This document shows, piece by piece, positions 9,709 through 19,155 of a stretch of DNA of 64,000 nucleotides. The stretch lies in contig NZ_JAGGPM010000005.1 in assembly GCF_018613835.1 (NCBI RefSeq), positions 62,001-126,000 of the forward strand, given 5' to 3'. The position numbers were made by a program, and so were the translations under genes. The DNA comes from Arthrobacter sp. ISL-5. GTDB taxonomy: Bacteria; Actinomycetota; Actinomycetes; Actinomycetales; Micrococcaceae. The notes under the pieces are model-generated. The model saw only the letters and a program-made list of their open reading frames with translations, was not told the DNA's origin and made no database searches. Each line of letters opens with the position of its first letter. Position 1 is the first letter of the stretch.

Positions 9709-9760
9709 GGGCCGTTGCCGTCAGTCCGGACGTGCGGCGCGGCCCGCTCTCCGGGCGGGC
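9678..9760. repeat. 35-bp direct repeat, two copies with 48-bp period
   Basis: Positions 9678-9712 and 9726-9760 match at 34 of 35 bases (one A/T difference at 9700/9748). The first copy is the intergenic terminator hairpin; the second lies inside the last codons of the MFS gene and encodes its Arg/Ala-rich C-terminus. Confidence 0.85.
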
Positions 9761-11142
9761 AGGCCGCCCGCGGCCGGCTGGAGCCGACCGGTCACCAGTA
9801 CGAAGACCGCGGCGGCCAGGACCGCTGCACCAAGCACGCCGGCGGCCAGGTTGAGGCCCAGGTATCCGGCCCAGCTGAGGACCAGGCCCGACACAGCGCC
9901 GCCGGCGGCGCCCGCCGCGCCCATCAGCATGTCCGAGACACCCTGGACCACGACCTTGTCGTCCTGGTCCACGCTTTCCGCCAGGAGGGTTGACCCGGCG
10001 ATGGTCGCGGCAGACCAGCCCACGCCGAGGAGCACCAGCCCCACGGCGACGGCCCCGGCCGAGCCCTGCCCATAGCCGGCCACCAGAACGGCCGAAACGA
10101 TGGTGCCGAGGCCCAGGGCGATGGTCTGCAACCTGCCCATCTTGTCCGTCAGCCAGCCCAGCACTGGGGAGAGGGCAAACATTCCTGCGATGTGAAGCGA
10201 AATGGTGAAGCCGATGATGACCAGGGCATCGCTTCCGGCTGTGTGGCTGCCGTGGACGCCGCCGGGGCCCGCGACGAGCGCCTGCAGGTGGAGCGGCGTC
10301 ATGGACATGACCCCCACCATCACGGCGTGGGCGCCGACGACGGCGGCCAGGGCCAGGATGGCGGCGGGTGCATGCCGGACGGCGCGCAGGCCCCTGCCGA
10401 GTGAACTGCCGAGCCGCGGAGCGACCGCCGGCGGGCCCGCCGCGACCCCAGCGGGCGGTTCGCCGGACTCGCCGTGCGCTGTGGGTCCGGCTGCCGCTCC
10501 GGCTGCCGCAAGCTGCCGGGCGAAGAGGAGCGGGTCGGGGCGGAGCCCGACGAGGAGCAGGGCGGTGGCCAGCAGCAATCCCGCCGCCGAGATGACGAAC
10601 GGCCCTGCGATGGGCGGCAGCCCCAGGGCCTCGCCCACCACGGCGCCGGGCTGGATCAGGTTGGGCCCGGCGACGGCCCCGATGGTGATGGCCCACACGA
10701 CGGCGGACAGCGAACGGCCGCGGTGCGCGGCGTCCGCGAGGTCGACGGCGGCGAACCGCGCCTGCAGGTTGGCCGCCGTGCCCACACCGATGCCTGCCGC
10801 GCCGGCCGCAAGGAAGACAAAGATCCCGGACACCACGGACACCACGATCAGCAAGGCGCCCGCGAGGGCTGCCGCGAGTCCGGTGGCCAGGCCCACGCGG
10901 CGTCCGCGGCGTTCGGCGAGTGAGGCCAGGGGCAGCGCAGCCAGGGCGGCGGCGAGGGTCATCATCGTGGCGACTGAACCGGCCCATGATTCCGAACCCG
11001 TCAGGTCGACGGCCAGCAGGGAGCCGATGGAAACGGTCGCGCCGGTGCCGATTGCGCTGAGGAGCTGGGCGGATCCAAGGAGCACCACGGTGCGCCGCTG
11101 CACCTGCCGCTGGTCCGGCTCCGCCCGGGAAGTGGTAGCCAT
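9721..11142 (-). CDS. MFS transporter
   Basis: A major facilitator of about 473 residues with twelve predicted hydrophobic helices, a loop-2/3 motif (PLASLAERRGRRVGLATG) and a long central loop rich in Ala, Gly and Pro. It probably exports small molecules or drugs by proton antiport. I choose ATG 11142, which begins MATTSRAEPDQRQ; GGAGG abuts it directly, which is unusually close, so an in-frame GTG at 11178 remains possible. The last codons lie in a duplicated terminator-like sequence, so the C-terminal tail may be recent. No neighbour hints at the substrate. Confidence 0.82.
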   Translation of the reverse strand: MATTSRAEPDQRQVQRRTVVLLGSAQLLSAIGTGATVSIGSLLAVDLTGSESWAGSVATMMTLAAALAALPLASLAERRGRRVGLATGLAAALAGALLIVVSVVSGIFVFLAAGAAGIGVGTAANLQARFAAVDLADAAHRGRSLSAVVWAITIGAVAGPNLIQPGAVVGEALGLPPIAGPFVISAAGLLLATALLLVGLRPDPLLFARQLAAAGAAAGPTAHGESGEPPAGVAAGPPAVAPRLGSSLGRGLRAVRHAPAAILALAAVVGAHAVMVGVMSMTPLHLQALVAGPGGVHGSHTAGSDALVIIGFTISLHIAGMFALSPVLGWLTDKMGRLQTIALGLGTIVSAVLVAGYGQGSAGAVAVGLVLLGVGWSAATIAGSTLLAESVDQDDKVVVQGVSDMLMGAAGAAGGAVSGLVLSWAGYLGLNLAAGVLGAAVLAAAVFVLVTGRLQPAAGGLPARRAGRAARPD

Positions 11143-11182
11143 CCTCCGAGCATAGACCGCAAGGGCCGCGGCAAACACAGGT

Positions 11183-11223
11183 TAAAAAGTGGCAACCCCG
11201 GCCACAGAGTGACCGGGGCTGCC
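11183..11223 (-). terminator. Rho-independent terminator of terC
   Basis: On the minus strand GGCAGCCCCGG and CCGGGGTTGCC pair around an 11-base loop (11191-11223), followed by ACTTTTTAACC. The run of Ts after the stem is the classic intrinsic terminator form, 26 bases after the terC stop. Confidence 0.8.
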
Positions 11224-11248
11224 AGTGAAAGCGGCGAAAGCCGGGCGA

Positions 11249-12274
11249 CTAGTCGACGTCGCTCAGGCTCTTCCGGGCGTCCTCCTCGAGGCGGGCGTCC
11301 AGCTTTGCCTTCTGCGCGCCCGAGCTGACCAGGCTGGCGATCACGGCGATGATGATGGTGCCCACGATGACTGCGAGGGAGACGTAGGTGGGGATCTCCG
11401 GAGCCCACTCGATGTGGTGCCCGCCGTTGATGAACGGAAGCTCGTTGACGTGCATGGCGTGCAGGACCAGCTTCACGCCGATGAATGCCAGGATGATGGA
11501 CAGCGCGTGCTTGAGGTACACGAGACGATTCATCAGCCCGCCCAGCAGGAAGTACAGCTGGCGGAGGCCCATCAGCGCGAAGATGTTCGCGGTGAAGACG
11601 ATGAAGGCACTCTGGGTCAGGCCGAAGATGGCAGGAATCGAGTCAACGGCGAACAGCAGGTCCGTCATGCCGATGGTGACGAAGACGACCAGCATGGGGG
11701 TGAAGACCTTCCTGCCGTCCACCGTGGTGCGGAGCTTGCCGCCGTCGAACTTCTCAGACATGGGAATGATCTTGCGGAGCTTCGCGATGATCGCGTTCTC
11801 CTTGTCTTCCTCATCCTCGCCCTCATCCTGGGCCTGCTTCCAGGCGGTCCAGAGCAGGAACGCACCGAAGATGTAGAAGACCCAGCTGAACTGCTCGATC
11901 ACGATGGCACCGAGCATGATGAAGATGCCGCGCAGGATCAGCGCGATGATGATCCCCACCATCAGCACTTCCTGCTGGTACTTACGGGGCACCGAGAAGC
12001 GCGCCATGATGATGATGAACACGAAGAGGTTGTCGATGCTCAGGCTGTATTCCGTCACCCAGCCTGCAACGAACTGGCCGCCGTACTCAGCGCCGGCAAA
12101 CAAGAACATGGCACCGGCGAACACGAGGGCCAGCGCCACATAGAAGGCCACCCAGAGGCCGGCTTCCTTCATGGAGGGTTCATGGGGACGCCGCAGCACG
12201 AGAAGCAGATCCATCAGGAGGATGATGCCGAGGGCGACGAACGAGCCGACCTCAAACCAGACGGGAAGTTGCAC
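11249..12274 (-). CDS. terC: TerC/Alx-family integral membrane protein (probable Mn exporter)
   Basis: A 341-residue TerC-family membrane protein with about eight or nine helices and the family motifs FVAGWVTEYSLSIDNLFVF and FAVDSIPAIFGLT, whose acidic residues in the membrane are typical of metal handling. Alx/TerC proteins export manganese or help load it onto secreted proteins. The start is GTG 12274 with GAAAGG seven bases upstream; the open frame reaches 12334, but that extension lies inside the manganese riboswitch and is not coding. It is a single gene closed by a U-tract terminator. The riboswitch makes manganese-induced expression likely. Confidence 0.9.
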   Translation of the reverse strand: MQLPVWFEVGSFVALGIILLMDLLLVLRRPHEPSMKEAGLWVAFYVALALVFAGAMFLFAGAEYGGQFVAGWVTEYSLSIDNLFVFIIIMARFSVPRKYQQEVLMVGIIIALILRGIFIMLGAIVIEQFSWVFYIFGAFLLWTAWKQAQDEGEDEEDKENAIIAKLRKIIPMSEKFDGGKLRTTVDGRKVFTPMLVVFVTIGMTDLLFAVDSIPAIFGLTQSAFIVFTANIFALMGLRQLYFLLGGLMNRLVYLKHALSIILAFIGVKLVLHAMHVNELPFINGGHHIEWAPEIPTYVSLAVIVGTIIIAVIASLVSSGAQKAKLDARLEEDARKSLSDVD

Positions 12275-12299
12275 AGGGATACCTTTCGCAGGGTACAGA

Positions 12300-12425
12300 A
12301 AACCGATGTAAGTCTCTCCGGCGAACCTGTGCACTTGGTGCTGAATTGGCTGCCCGCTACGCCCGGCAAGGCATCTGCGCCCTGCGTGTTGACGTCCGTA
12401 GCGCTTGGGATACTCCCCTACGTGA
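12300..12425 (-). promoter_or_regulatory. yybP-ykoY manganese riboswitch
   Basis: The terC leader on the minus strand holds the two conserved loops of this class in the right order: TAGGGGAGTA (12411-12420), then CTACGGACGTC, and CCGGAGAGAC (12312-12321), with the ribosome site about 20 bases further on. The paired GGGGAGTA and CCGGAGAGAC loops bind Mn in known members, and the downstream gene is the standard target. Confidence 0.88.
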
Positions 12426-12486
12426 CCACAACTTTACCTCAGAGGCGGCCCTGACCGCGCCCACGACGTGCCCGACTGCGTCACAC

Positions 12487-14586
12487 TCAGGCGTGCCCGG
12501 CTGCGTGCATCTGGCGGAGTTCCTTTTTCAGCTCGCTCACTTCGTCGCGGAGCCGGGCGGCCAGCTCGAACTGCAGCTCGGCGGCGGCGCCGTGCATCTG
12601 CTCCGTCAGCTGTTCGATCAGCCCGACCAGGTCCTCGGCCGGCGCAGCCGCGAGCCCGTCCGCCCGGACAGTCGCCGCACCCTTGGCCGCCGACTTGCCC
12701 CGCTTGCCGCCCTTGGCCAGGCGGTTGTTGTTCAGCAGTTCCTGGGTGTCGGCGTCCTCCTTGGCAAGCTGGTCGGTGATGTCGGCAATCTTCTTCCGCA
12801 GCGGCTGCGGGTCCACGCCGTTTTCGGTGTTGTAGGCGACCTGGATGGCGCGGCGGCGGTTGGTCTCGTCGATCGCGTGGGCCATGGAGTCCGTGATGCG
12901 GTCCGCGTACATGTGGACTTGGCCGGAAACGTTGCGGGCGGCGCGGCCGATGGTCTGGATCAGTGAGGTGGACGAGCGCAGGAAGCCTTCCTTGTCGGCA
13001 TCCAGGATGCTCACGAGCGACACCTCGGGGAGGTCCAGGCCCTCACGGAGCAGGTTGATGCCTACCAGGACGTCGAACGTTCCCATCCGCAGTTCGCGGA
13101 GCAGTTCCACGCGGCGCAGGGTGTCCACGTCCGAGTGCAGGTACTCCACTTTGACGCCGTGCCCCAGGAGGTAGTCGGTGAGGTCCTCCGCCATGCGCTT
13201 GGTAAGGGTGGTGACCAGGACACGTTCGTTCTTCTCGGTGCGGGTCCGGATCTCATCCAGGAGGTCGTCGATCTGGCCCTTGGTGGGTTTGACGACCACC
13301 TCGGGGTCGATCAGGCCGGTGGGACGGATGATCTGCTGGACGAAGCCGTCCGCCTTGCCGAACTCGTACTTGCCCGGGGTGGCGGACAGGTAGACCGTCT
13401 GGCCCACGCGGTCCTGGAACTCATCCCATTTGAGCGGGCGGTTGTCCATCGCCGAGGGCAGCCGGAAGCCATGGTCCACGAGGTTCCGCTTGCGCGACAT
13501 GTCGCCCTCGTACATGGCGCCGATCTGGGGCACGGTGACGTGGGATTCATCAATCACCAGGAGGAAGTCGTCCGGGAAGTAGTCGATGAGGCAGTGCGGC
13601 GCGGTTCCGCGGGCGCGGCCGTCGATGTGCGAGGAATAGTTCTCGATGCCGTTGCAGAAGCCCATCTGCTGCATCATCTCCAGGTCGTACGTGGTGCGCA
13701 TCCGGAGCCGCTGGGCCTCGACCAGCTTGTTCTGGCCTTCCAGCACCGCGAGCCGCTCGGCCAGTTCGTCTTCGATTCGCTTGATCGCCCGGCTCATCCG
13801 TTCCGGACCGGCCACGTAGTGCGAGGCCGGGAAGACGTACATCTCGGTCTCGTCCCGGATTACCTCCCCGGTGAGCGGGTGCAGCGTATAGATGTTCTCA
13901 ATCTCGTCGCCGAAGAACTCGATCCGGATGGCAAGTTCTTCGTACATCGGAATGATTTCCACGGTGTCGCCGCGGACGCGGAACGTGCCGCGGTGGAAGT
14001 CCATGTCGTTGCGGGTGTACTGCATGGAGACGAATTTGCGGAGCAGATCGTCGCGGTTCATCTCCGCCCCCTTGCGGAGGGTCACCATGCCGGCGATGTA
14101 CTCTTCAGGCGTGCCGAGGCCGTAAATGCAGGAGACAGTGGCCACTACGATCACGTCGCGGCGGGTCAGCAGCGCGTTGGTGGCGGAGTGCCGGAGCCGT
14201 TCCACTTCCTCGTTAACGGACGAGTCCTTCTCAATGAAGGTGTCCGTCTGCGCCACGTAGGCCTCGGGCTGGTAGTAGTCGTAATAGGAGACGAAATACT
14301 CCACCGCGTTATTCGGGAGCAATTCGCGGAACTCATTGGCCAGCTGCGCGGCGAGCGTCTTGTTCTGCACCATCACCAGGGTGGGACGCTGGACCTGCTC
14401 GATCAGCCAGGCGGTGGTGGCGCTCTTTCCGGTACCCGTGGCGCCGAGGAGCACCACGTCCTTCTCGCCGTTCTTGATTCGTTCGGTGAGTTCGGCGATG
14501 GCCGCCGGCTGGTCGCCGGCCGGCTTGAAATCGCTGATGACCTCGAAGGGCGCAACGACGCGGTTGATCTCCTGCGCAAGACTCAT
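12487..14586 (-). CDS. uvrB: Excinuclease ABC subunit B
   Basis: UvrB, 699 residues, full length. Walker A is [10 protein letters not shown], the beta-hairpin that clamps the damaged strand is [14 protein letters not shown], helicase motifs follow ([17 protein letters not shown]), and a C-terminal UVR motif (about 650-690) is present for UvrC contact. It verifies DNA damage handed over by UvrA and recruits UvrC in nucleotide excision repair. The start is ATG 14586. It lies 40 bp downstream of coaE on the same strand, so the two may be co-transcribed, an order common in actinobacteria. Confidence 0.97.
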   Translation of the reverse strand: MSLAQEINRVVAPFEVISDFKPAGDQPAAIAELTERIKNGEKDVVLLGATGTGKSATTAWLIEQVQRPTLVMVQNKTLAAQLANEFRELLPNNAVEYFVSYYDYYQPEAYVAQTDTFIEKDSSVNEEVERLRHSATNALLTRRDVIVVATVSCIYGLGTPEEYIAGMVTLRKGAEMNRDDLLRKFVSMQYTRNDMDFHRGTFRVRGDTVEIIPMYEELAIRIEFFGDEIENIYTLHPLTGEVIRDETEMYVFPASHYVAGPERMSRAIKRIEDELAERLAVLEGQNKLVEAQRLRMRTTYDLEMMQQMGFCNGIENYSSHIDGRARGTAPHCLIDYFPDDFLLVIDESHVTVPQIGAMYEGDMSRKRNLVDHGFRLPSAMDNRPLKWDEFQDRVGQTVYLSATPGKYEFGKADGFVQQIIRPTGLIDPEVVVKPTKGQIDDLLDEIRTRTEKNERVLVTTLTKRMAEDLTDYLLGHGVKVEYLHSDVDTLRRVELLRELRMGTFDVLVGINLLREGLDLPEVSLVSILDADKEGFLRSSTSLIQTIGRAARNVSGQVHMYADRITDSMAHAIDETNRRRAIQVAYNTENGVDPQPLRKKIADITDQLAKEDADTQELLNNNRLAKGGKRGKSAAKGAATVRADGLAAAPAEDLVGLIEQLTEQMHGAAAELQFELAARLRDEVSELKKELRQMHAAGHA

Positions 14587-14626
14587 GTATCTAATCTACC
14601 GCCGGCCACCGACAGGACATCCTGAT

Positions 14627-15892
14627 TCAGCTTTGGGCGGTACCCGGTCGGGTGCCGGATCCGGCGCCGGCGGCGCTGCCGGATTCGTACGACGGCGGCT
14701 GCCAGCCGCTGATTTTGGCCCACCGCTCCATTCCCGGGTCGGCGACCTCCGTGAACCAGGGTTCCTTGGCGGCGGCGTACCCGGACGTGGTCACGTCCGC
14801 CGCATGCAGGGCGGCCAGCCTCCGCTTTTCGGCAAGATACGCAGCCAGCGCCTCCGGCTCCGCGGTCAGCCAGTCACGGAAGCACAGGGCGAAGCTCCAC
14901 CCCGGCGAGCCGGCAACGCGGACGTGGACGTTCACCGGCCGCCCGGGGTCGGCGTTTCCGTGCAGTCTTTTGGACCAAGCGGCCGGATCCGGCCGTCCTG
15001 GCTTGGGGCTGTCCAGCAGAATGCCCGGCCAAACCGGGAAGCCGGCCTGCGCAAGGAGGGGCGCAATCCGGTCCGCGGTGTCCAGGTCCCGGACCGCAAG
15101 CTGCAGGTCGATGACGTTCTTCGCGTCCAGTCCGGGCACCGCCGTCGACCCGATGTGGTCAACGGCCAGGATGTCGTCCGGAGCGGCCAGTTTGAGCCGG
15201 GCCGACAGCCGGGCTGCCTGGCGGCGCCACCCGGCGTCGTGCTTCGCCAGGACCGGCCCGCCGGACCGGTCGGCAACGCGGGCCTGCTCGATGTTCTGCG
15301 CAAACGGCCTGAGCCGCTCTTCCCAGAGCCGGTCCACCGCGTCCCGCAGTTCCTCCGGGGTCCCGGCATTGTCCAGCACCACGTCGGCTGCGGCGAGCCG
15401 TACGTCCCGTGGCGCCTGCGCGGTCATCCGGGAGCGGGCCTGGTCCTCCGTCATCCCACGGTCTTCGAGCATCCGCTGCACGCGCGTCCCTTCGGGGGCA
15501 TCTACCACCACCACGAGGTGGAAGCTGCTTTCCTGGCCGGTCTCGACGAGGAGCGGAATGTCCTGGACCACGACGGCGTCGCCCGGGGCCGCCGCGATCA
15601 CCGCGGCGGCCTGCTCCCGGACGAGGGGGTGGACGATGCCGTTCAGCTCTTCGCGCGCTGCCGGGTCCCCAAACACGACGGCGCCGAGCCGAGGCCGGTC
15701 GAGCCGGCCGCCGGCGTCGAGGATTTCCGGCCCGAAGGCGCGGACGACCGCCGCAAGGCCCGGAGTGCCCGGTTCCACCACGTCACGGGCGATGGCGTCG
15801 GCGTCGACCAGTAGGGCCCCCAGCTCCCTGAGGCGAGCGGCCACCATGGACTTCCCCGAGGCGATGCCGCCCGTCAATCCGATCTTCAGCAC
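14627..15892 (-). CDS. coaE: Dephospho-CoA kinase fused to GrpB (UPF0157) domain
   Basis: A 421-residue two-domain protein. Residues 1-200 are dephospho-CoA kinase with P-loop GLTGGIASGKS and the lid-region basic residues; it phosphorylates dephospho-CoA, the last step of coenzyme A synthesis. Residues about 210-390 are a GrpB/UPF0157 domain of the nucleotidyltransferase fold (DHIGSTAVPGL). The fusion is known from actinobacteria, including mycobacteria, where the second domain is thought to aid folding. The start is GTG 15892. The gene is divergent from the YigZ-like gene with only 22 bp between them, so the two promoters must overlap or lie in coding sequence. Confidence 0.95.
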   Translation of the reverse strand: MLKIGLTGGIASGKSMVAARLRELGALLVDADAIARDVVEPGTPGLAAVVRAFGPEILDAGGRLDRPRLGAVVFGDPAAREELNGIVHPLVREQAAAVIAAAPGDAVVVQDIPLLVETGQESSFHLVVVVDAPEGTRVQRMLEDRGMTEDQARSRMTAQAPRDVRLAAADVVLDNAGTPEELRDAVDRLWEERLRPFAQNIEQARVADRSGGPVLAKHDAGWRRQAARLSARLKLAAPDDILAVDHIGSTAVPGLDAKNVIDLQLAVRDLDTADRIAPLLAQAGFPVWPGILLDSPKPGRPDPAAWSKRLHGNADPGRPVNVHVRVAGSPGWSFALCFRDWLTAEPEALAAYLAEKRRLAALHAADVTTSGYAAAKEPWFTEVADPGMERWAKISGWQPPSYESGSAAGAGSGTRPGTAQS

Positions 15893-15914
15893 TCCCCAAG
15901 ACTAAACTGAACCG

Positions 15915-16619
15915 GTGGCAGAAGCGTCAGATCCCCAGGAGAGCAGGACATCGGCCTACACCTCACTGGCCGCGGGAACCGTCTTCCGCCATGAGATAGA
16001 CATCAAGCGGTCCAGGTTCATCACGGTGCTGCGGCGCGCGGACAACGAAGACGACGCGCGGGCACTGGTGGCAGGCCTGCGGCGGGAATTCCACGACGCG
16101 CGGCATCACTGCTCCGCCTTCGTCCTGGGCCCGGACCGGGACGTCCAGCGCTCCAGCGACGACGGCGAACCGTCCGGCACCGCCGGGATCCCCATGCTGG
16201 AAGCGCTGATCCGGCGCGAAACCGCGCCCGGGGTGACGGACCTCAGTGACGTGAGTGCCGTCGTCGTGCGCTACTTCGGCGGGATCCTGCTGGGGGCCGG
16301 CGGGCTCATCCGCGCCTACTCCGAGTCGGTCTCCGCCGCCCTCGAGCTCGCTCCCCTGGTGCAGCGCAGGCGGCTGCGCATCTGCGCCGTCCGGGTGCCG
16401 CATGCCGCGGCCGGACGCCTTGAGAACGATCTCCGCAGTGCGGGCTACGTCATGGCCGGAACCGGCTATGAGTCCCAGTCCGCCGTATTGCGGCTCGCCC
16501 TGCCTGACGCGCCGGACGCCCTGGCGGAGGCCGCCGATCGGCTGGCGGCCATGACGGCCGGAAGCGCGGGCCTCCAGCCGGAGGGCACGGAATGGATTGA
16601 CGTTCCCCTGAGCCGCTGA
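15915..16619 (+). CDS. YigZ/IMPACT-family protein (UPF0029 + DUF1949)
   Basis: A 234-residue YigZ-family protein. The N-terminal UPF0029 (Impact) domain shows the conserved stretch DARHHCSAF followed by SDDGEPSGTAGIP and VVVRYFGGILLGAGGL; the C-terminal part is the ferredoxin-like DUF1949. The family is conserved in bacteria and related to the eukaryotic translation regulator IMPACT; its bacterial role is not settled. The start is GTG 15915. It is divergent from coaE. Confidence 0.9.
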   Translation: MAEASDPQESRTSAYTSLAAGTVFRHEIDIKRSRFITVLRRADNEDDARALVAGLRREFHDARHHCSAFVLGPDRDVQRSSDDGEPSGTAGIPMLEALIRRETAPGVTDLSDVSAVVVRYFGGILLGAGGLIRAYSESVSAALELAPLVQRRRLRICAVRVPHAAAGRLENDLRSAGYVMAGTGYESQSAVLRLALPDAPDALAEAADRLAAMTAGSAGLQPEGTEWIDVPLSR

Positions 16620-16684
16620 CTGGCCGGCCTTTCTGTCGAGCCTGACTGCTGAGCCCATCGCCGGAGCAGGATGCAATCATCAGC

Positions 16685-16713
16685 TTGCTTATCACTTTCC
16701 TGCTTTCTAGGGT
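16685..16713 (+). promoter_or_regulatory. Probable sigma-A promoter of the PfpI-like gene
   Basis: TTGCTT at 16685-16690 and TAGGGT at 16708-16713 are 17 bases apart, 40 bases upstream of the ATG. Match to consensus is partial. Confidence 0.42.
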
Positions 16714-16753
16714 TGATGCTGTAAGGCATCACACCAGGAAAGAGGGAGGACGA

Positions 16754-17320
16754 ATGTCAGAACACAACATCGCAGGCAAGAGGGTCGCCTTTGTGCTGAC
16801 GGACGGCGTGGAGCAGGTCGAACTGACCAGCCCGTGGAATGCAGTCAAGGAAGCCGGCGGCGAACCTGTCCTGGTGGCCCCGAAGAGCGGGAAGCTCCAA
16901 GGATTCAAGGGCGTGGACAAGGGCGATACCTTCGACGTCGACCTGACCCTGTCAGAGGCCAACGCTGCCGACTTCCACGCGCTGGTGATCCCCGGCGGCG
17001 TCGTCAACGCCGACCACCTCAGGGTGGACAAGGACGCCCAGGCGTTTGCCCGGAGTTTCTTTGAGCAGCACAAGCCGGTGGCCGCCATCTGCCATGGACC
17101 CTGGCTCCTCATCGATGCGGGCGTCGTCAAGGGGCGGAACCTCACGTCCTATCACACACTCGCCACGGACCTCCGGAACGCCGGCGCGAACTGGACGGAC
17201 GAACAGGTGGTGGTGGACCAGGGATTCGTGACAAGCCGGAAGCCGGGTGACCTTGCGGCGTTCAACGACAAACTGCTGGAGGAAATCGCCGAGGGCGAGC
17301 ACGCGGGCCAGACGGCCTGA
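16754..17320 (+). CDS. DJ-1/PfpI-family protein (PfpI subgroup)
   Basis: A 188-residue DJ-1/PfpI-family protein of the PfpI subgroup. The nucleophile elbow is AICHGPWLL with the reactive Cys next to His; a conserved Glu lies in the N-terminal strand (DGVEQVELTSPW). Members act as stress-linked glyoxalase/deglycase or peptidase-like enzymes. The start at ATG 16754 follows GGGAGG and matches the family N-terminus; in-frame codons upstream would include the promoter region. It is a single gene closed by a long hairpin shared with rpsA. Confidence 0.9.
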   Translation: MSEHNIAGKRVAFVLTDGVEQVELTSPWNAVKEAGGEPVLVAPKSGKLQGFKGVDKGDTFDVDLTLSEANAADFHALVIPGGVVNADHLRVDKDAQAFARSFFEQHKPVAAICHGPWLLIDAGVVKGRNLTSYHTLATDLRNAGANWTDEQVVVDQGFVTSRKPGDLAAFNDKLLEEIAEGEHAGQTA

Positions 17321-17351
17321 CCGGGATCCGGCGAAGGCCGGAACTTAACGA

Positions 17352-17385
17352 AAAGGTGGCCGCCCCCGAGGGGACGGCCACCTTT
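17352..17385. terminator. Bidirectional terminator between the pfpI-like gene and rpsA
   Basis: AAAGGTGGCCG at 17352-17362 pairs perfectly with CGGCCACCTTT at 17375-17385, and inner CCCC/GGGG extend the stem to a tiny loop. A/T ends on both sides suit termination in both directions between the convergent genes. Confidence 0.82.
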
Positions 17386-17451
17386 ACGGTGCTACATCAA
17401 GCTACCAACTGCCTGGGCCCAGGGAGCGGGCTCCCGGGGCAGCAAGGGCAA

Positions 17452-18927
17452 TTAGTTGCCGGTCAGCTTCTCACGCAGTGCGGCGAGAGCCTCGTCCGAA
17501 GCAAGCGTGCCTGCACCGGTCTCGGCTGCAGCCGGCTCCGAGGAGTAGCTGGTGGTGCCGGAATCGCTCTCACCGGACGTTGCAGCTGCAGCGTCGTCGG
17601 CAGCGTGCTGGGCAACCTGCTTCTTGTGTGCTTCCCAACGGGTCTGGGCGTCAGCGTACTGCTGCTCCCAGGCTGCGCGCTGGTTCTCGTAGCCTTCAAG
17701 CCACTCGTTGGACTCCGGGTCGAAGCCCTCCGGGTACTTGTAGTTGCCCTCTTCGTCGTACTCAGCGGCCATGCCGTAGAGAGCCGGATCGAATTCGGTG
17801 CTGTCGGCGTCAACGCCCTCGTTAGCCTGCTTGAGGGAGAGGGAGATGCGGCGGCGCTCGAGGTCGATGTCGATGACCTTGACGAACAGCTCGTCACCAA
17901 CGGAGACAACCTGCTCAGCAAGCTCAACGTGGCGGACTGCCAGCTCGGAGATGTGAACCAGGCCTTCGATGCCGTCTTCGACGCGTACGAACGCACCGAA
18001 CGGAACGAGCTTGGTGACCTTACCCGGAACAACTTGGCCGAGGGCGTGGGTGCGGGCGAAGGTCTGCCACGGATCTTCCTGCGTAGCCTTGAGCGACAGG
18101 GAAACGCGCTCGCGGTCCAGATCGACCTCGAGAACCTCGACGGTGACTTCCTGGCCAACTTCGACAACCTCGGACGGGTGGTCGATGTGCTTCCAGGACA
18201 GCTCGGAAACGTGAACCAGGCCGTCTACGCCGCCCAGGTCCACGAAGGCACCGAAGTTGACGATGGAGGAAACGACGCCGGGACGGACCTGGCCCTTTTC
18301 CAGCTTGTTGAGGAACGTGGAGCGGACCTCGGACTGGGTCTGCTCGAGCCATGCACGGCGGGACAGCACAACGTTGTTGCGGTTCTTGTCCAGCTCGATG
18401 ATCTTGGCTTCGATCTGCTGACCGATGTACGGAGCAAGGTCGCGCACACGGCGCATCTCGACGAGGGATGCGGGCAGGAAGCCGCGCAGACCGATGTCGA
18501 GGATAAGACCACCCTTGACAACCTCGATGACGGTACCGGTGACGACACCGTCTTCTTCCTTGACCTTCTCGATGTCGCCCCAGGCGCGCTCGTACTGAGC
18601 ACGCTTCTTGGAGAGGATCAGGCGGCCTTCTTTGTCTTCCTTGGTGAGCACCAGGGCTTCGACCTGATCGCCGACGGAGACAACGTCCCCGGGATCAACG
18701 TCGTGCTTGATGGACAGCTCGCGGGAGGGGATGACACCTTCGGTCTTGTAACCGATGTCGAGCAGAACTTCGTCGCGGTCGACCTTGACGACGGTACCTT
18801 CGACGAGATCTCCGTCGTTGAAGTACTTGATGGTGGCGTCGACTGCTGCGAGGAAGTCCTCAGCGGTACCGATGTCGTTAATCGCGACTACGGGGGTACC
18901 GGGCTTCTCGGTGGAGGTGATGGTCAT
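17452..18927 (-). CDS. rpsA: 30S ribosomal protein S1
   Basis: Ribosomal protein S1, 491 residues, actinobacterial form with four S1 RNA-binding domains at about 38-107, 125-192, 213-281 and 298-367 (each with a GxV/GAFV...GLVHxSEL pattern in the later ones), then an acidic and Ala/Ser-rich tail of about 120 residues. It holds mRNA on the 30S subunit to start translation. The start is ATG 18927. Codon use is the strict high-expression kind. A consensus-like promoter lies about 155 bp upstream, leaving a long leader. Confidence 0.97.
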   Translation of the reverse strand: MTITSTEKPGTPVVAINDIGTAEDFLAAVDATIKYFNDGDLVEGTVVKVDRDEVLLDIGYKTEGVIPSRELSIKHDVDPGDVVSVGDQVEALVLTKEDKEGRLILSKKRAQYERAWGDIEKVKEEDGVVTGTVIEVVKGGLILDIGLRGFLPASLVEMRRVRDLAPYIGQQIEAKIIELDKNRNNVVLSRRAWLEQTQSEVRSTFLNKLEKGQVRPGVVSSIVNFGAFVDLGGVDGLVHVSELSWKHIDHPSEVVEVGQEVTVEVLEVDLDRERVSLSLKATQEDPWQTFARTHALGQVVPGKVTKLVPFGAFVRVEDGIEGLVHISELAVRHVELAEQVVSVGDELFVKVIDIDLERRRISLSLKQANEGVDADSTEFDPALYGMAAEYDEEGNYKYPEGFDPESNEWLEGYENQRAAWEQQYADAQTRWEAHKKQVAQHAADDAAAATSGESDSGTTSYSSEPAAAETGAGTLASDEALAALREKLTGN

Positions 18928-19081
18928 GTAGTAGGGGCTCCGTTGTGGATAGTTAGTCGGTCAGGCAAACCATCGCGCCCGCGTCATGGAACGCAGGCGC
19001 AAAGCACGGCATATCACGTGATCTGCCGGGTCATCCTGATTTTGTGGATTTTAGATACGTGCACCTAGTACACGCCCGTTC

Positions 19082-19111
19082 ATTCTAGTCGCACTCGCCA
19101 ACGCCGGTCAA
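19082..19111 (-). promoter_or_regulatory. Sigma-A promoter of rpsA
   Basis: On the minus strand TTGACC (19106-19111) and TAGAAT (19082-19087) are separated by 18 bases. Both hexamers are close to consensus, and the site faces rpsA. Confidence 0.7.
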
Positions 19112-19155
19112 AGCGCCGCGGCTACCTTGGAGGCCTGTGACCTGCCGGAACGCTG

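Noticed and set aside
13135..14625. Open frame of about 500 codons opposite uvrB
   Set aside because: It mirrors uvrB codons, has no ribosome site or family match, and uvrB is certain.
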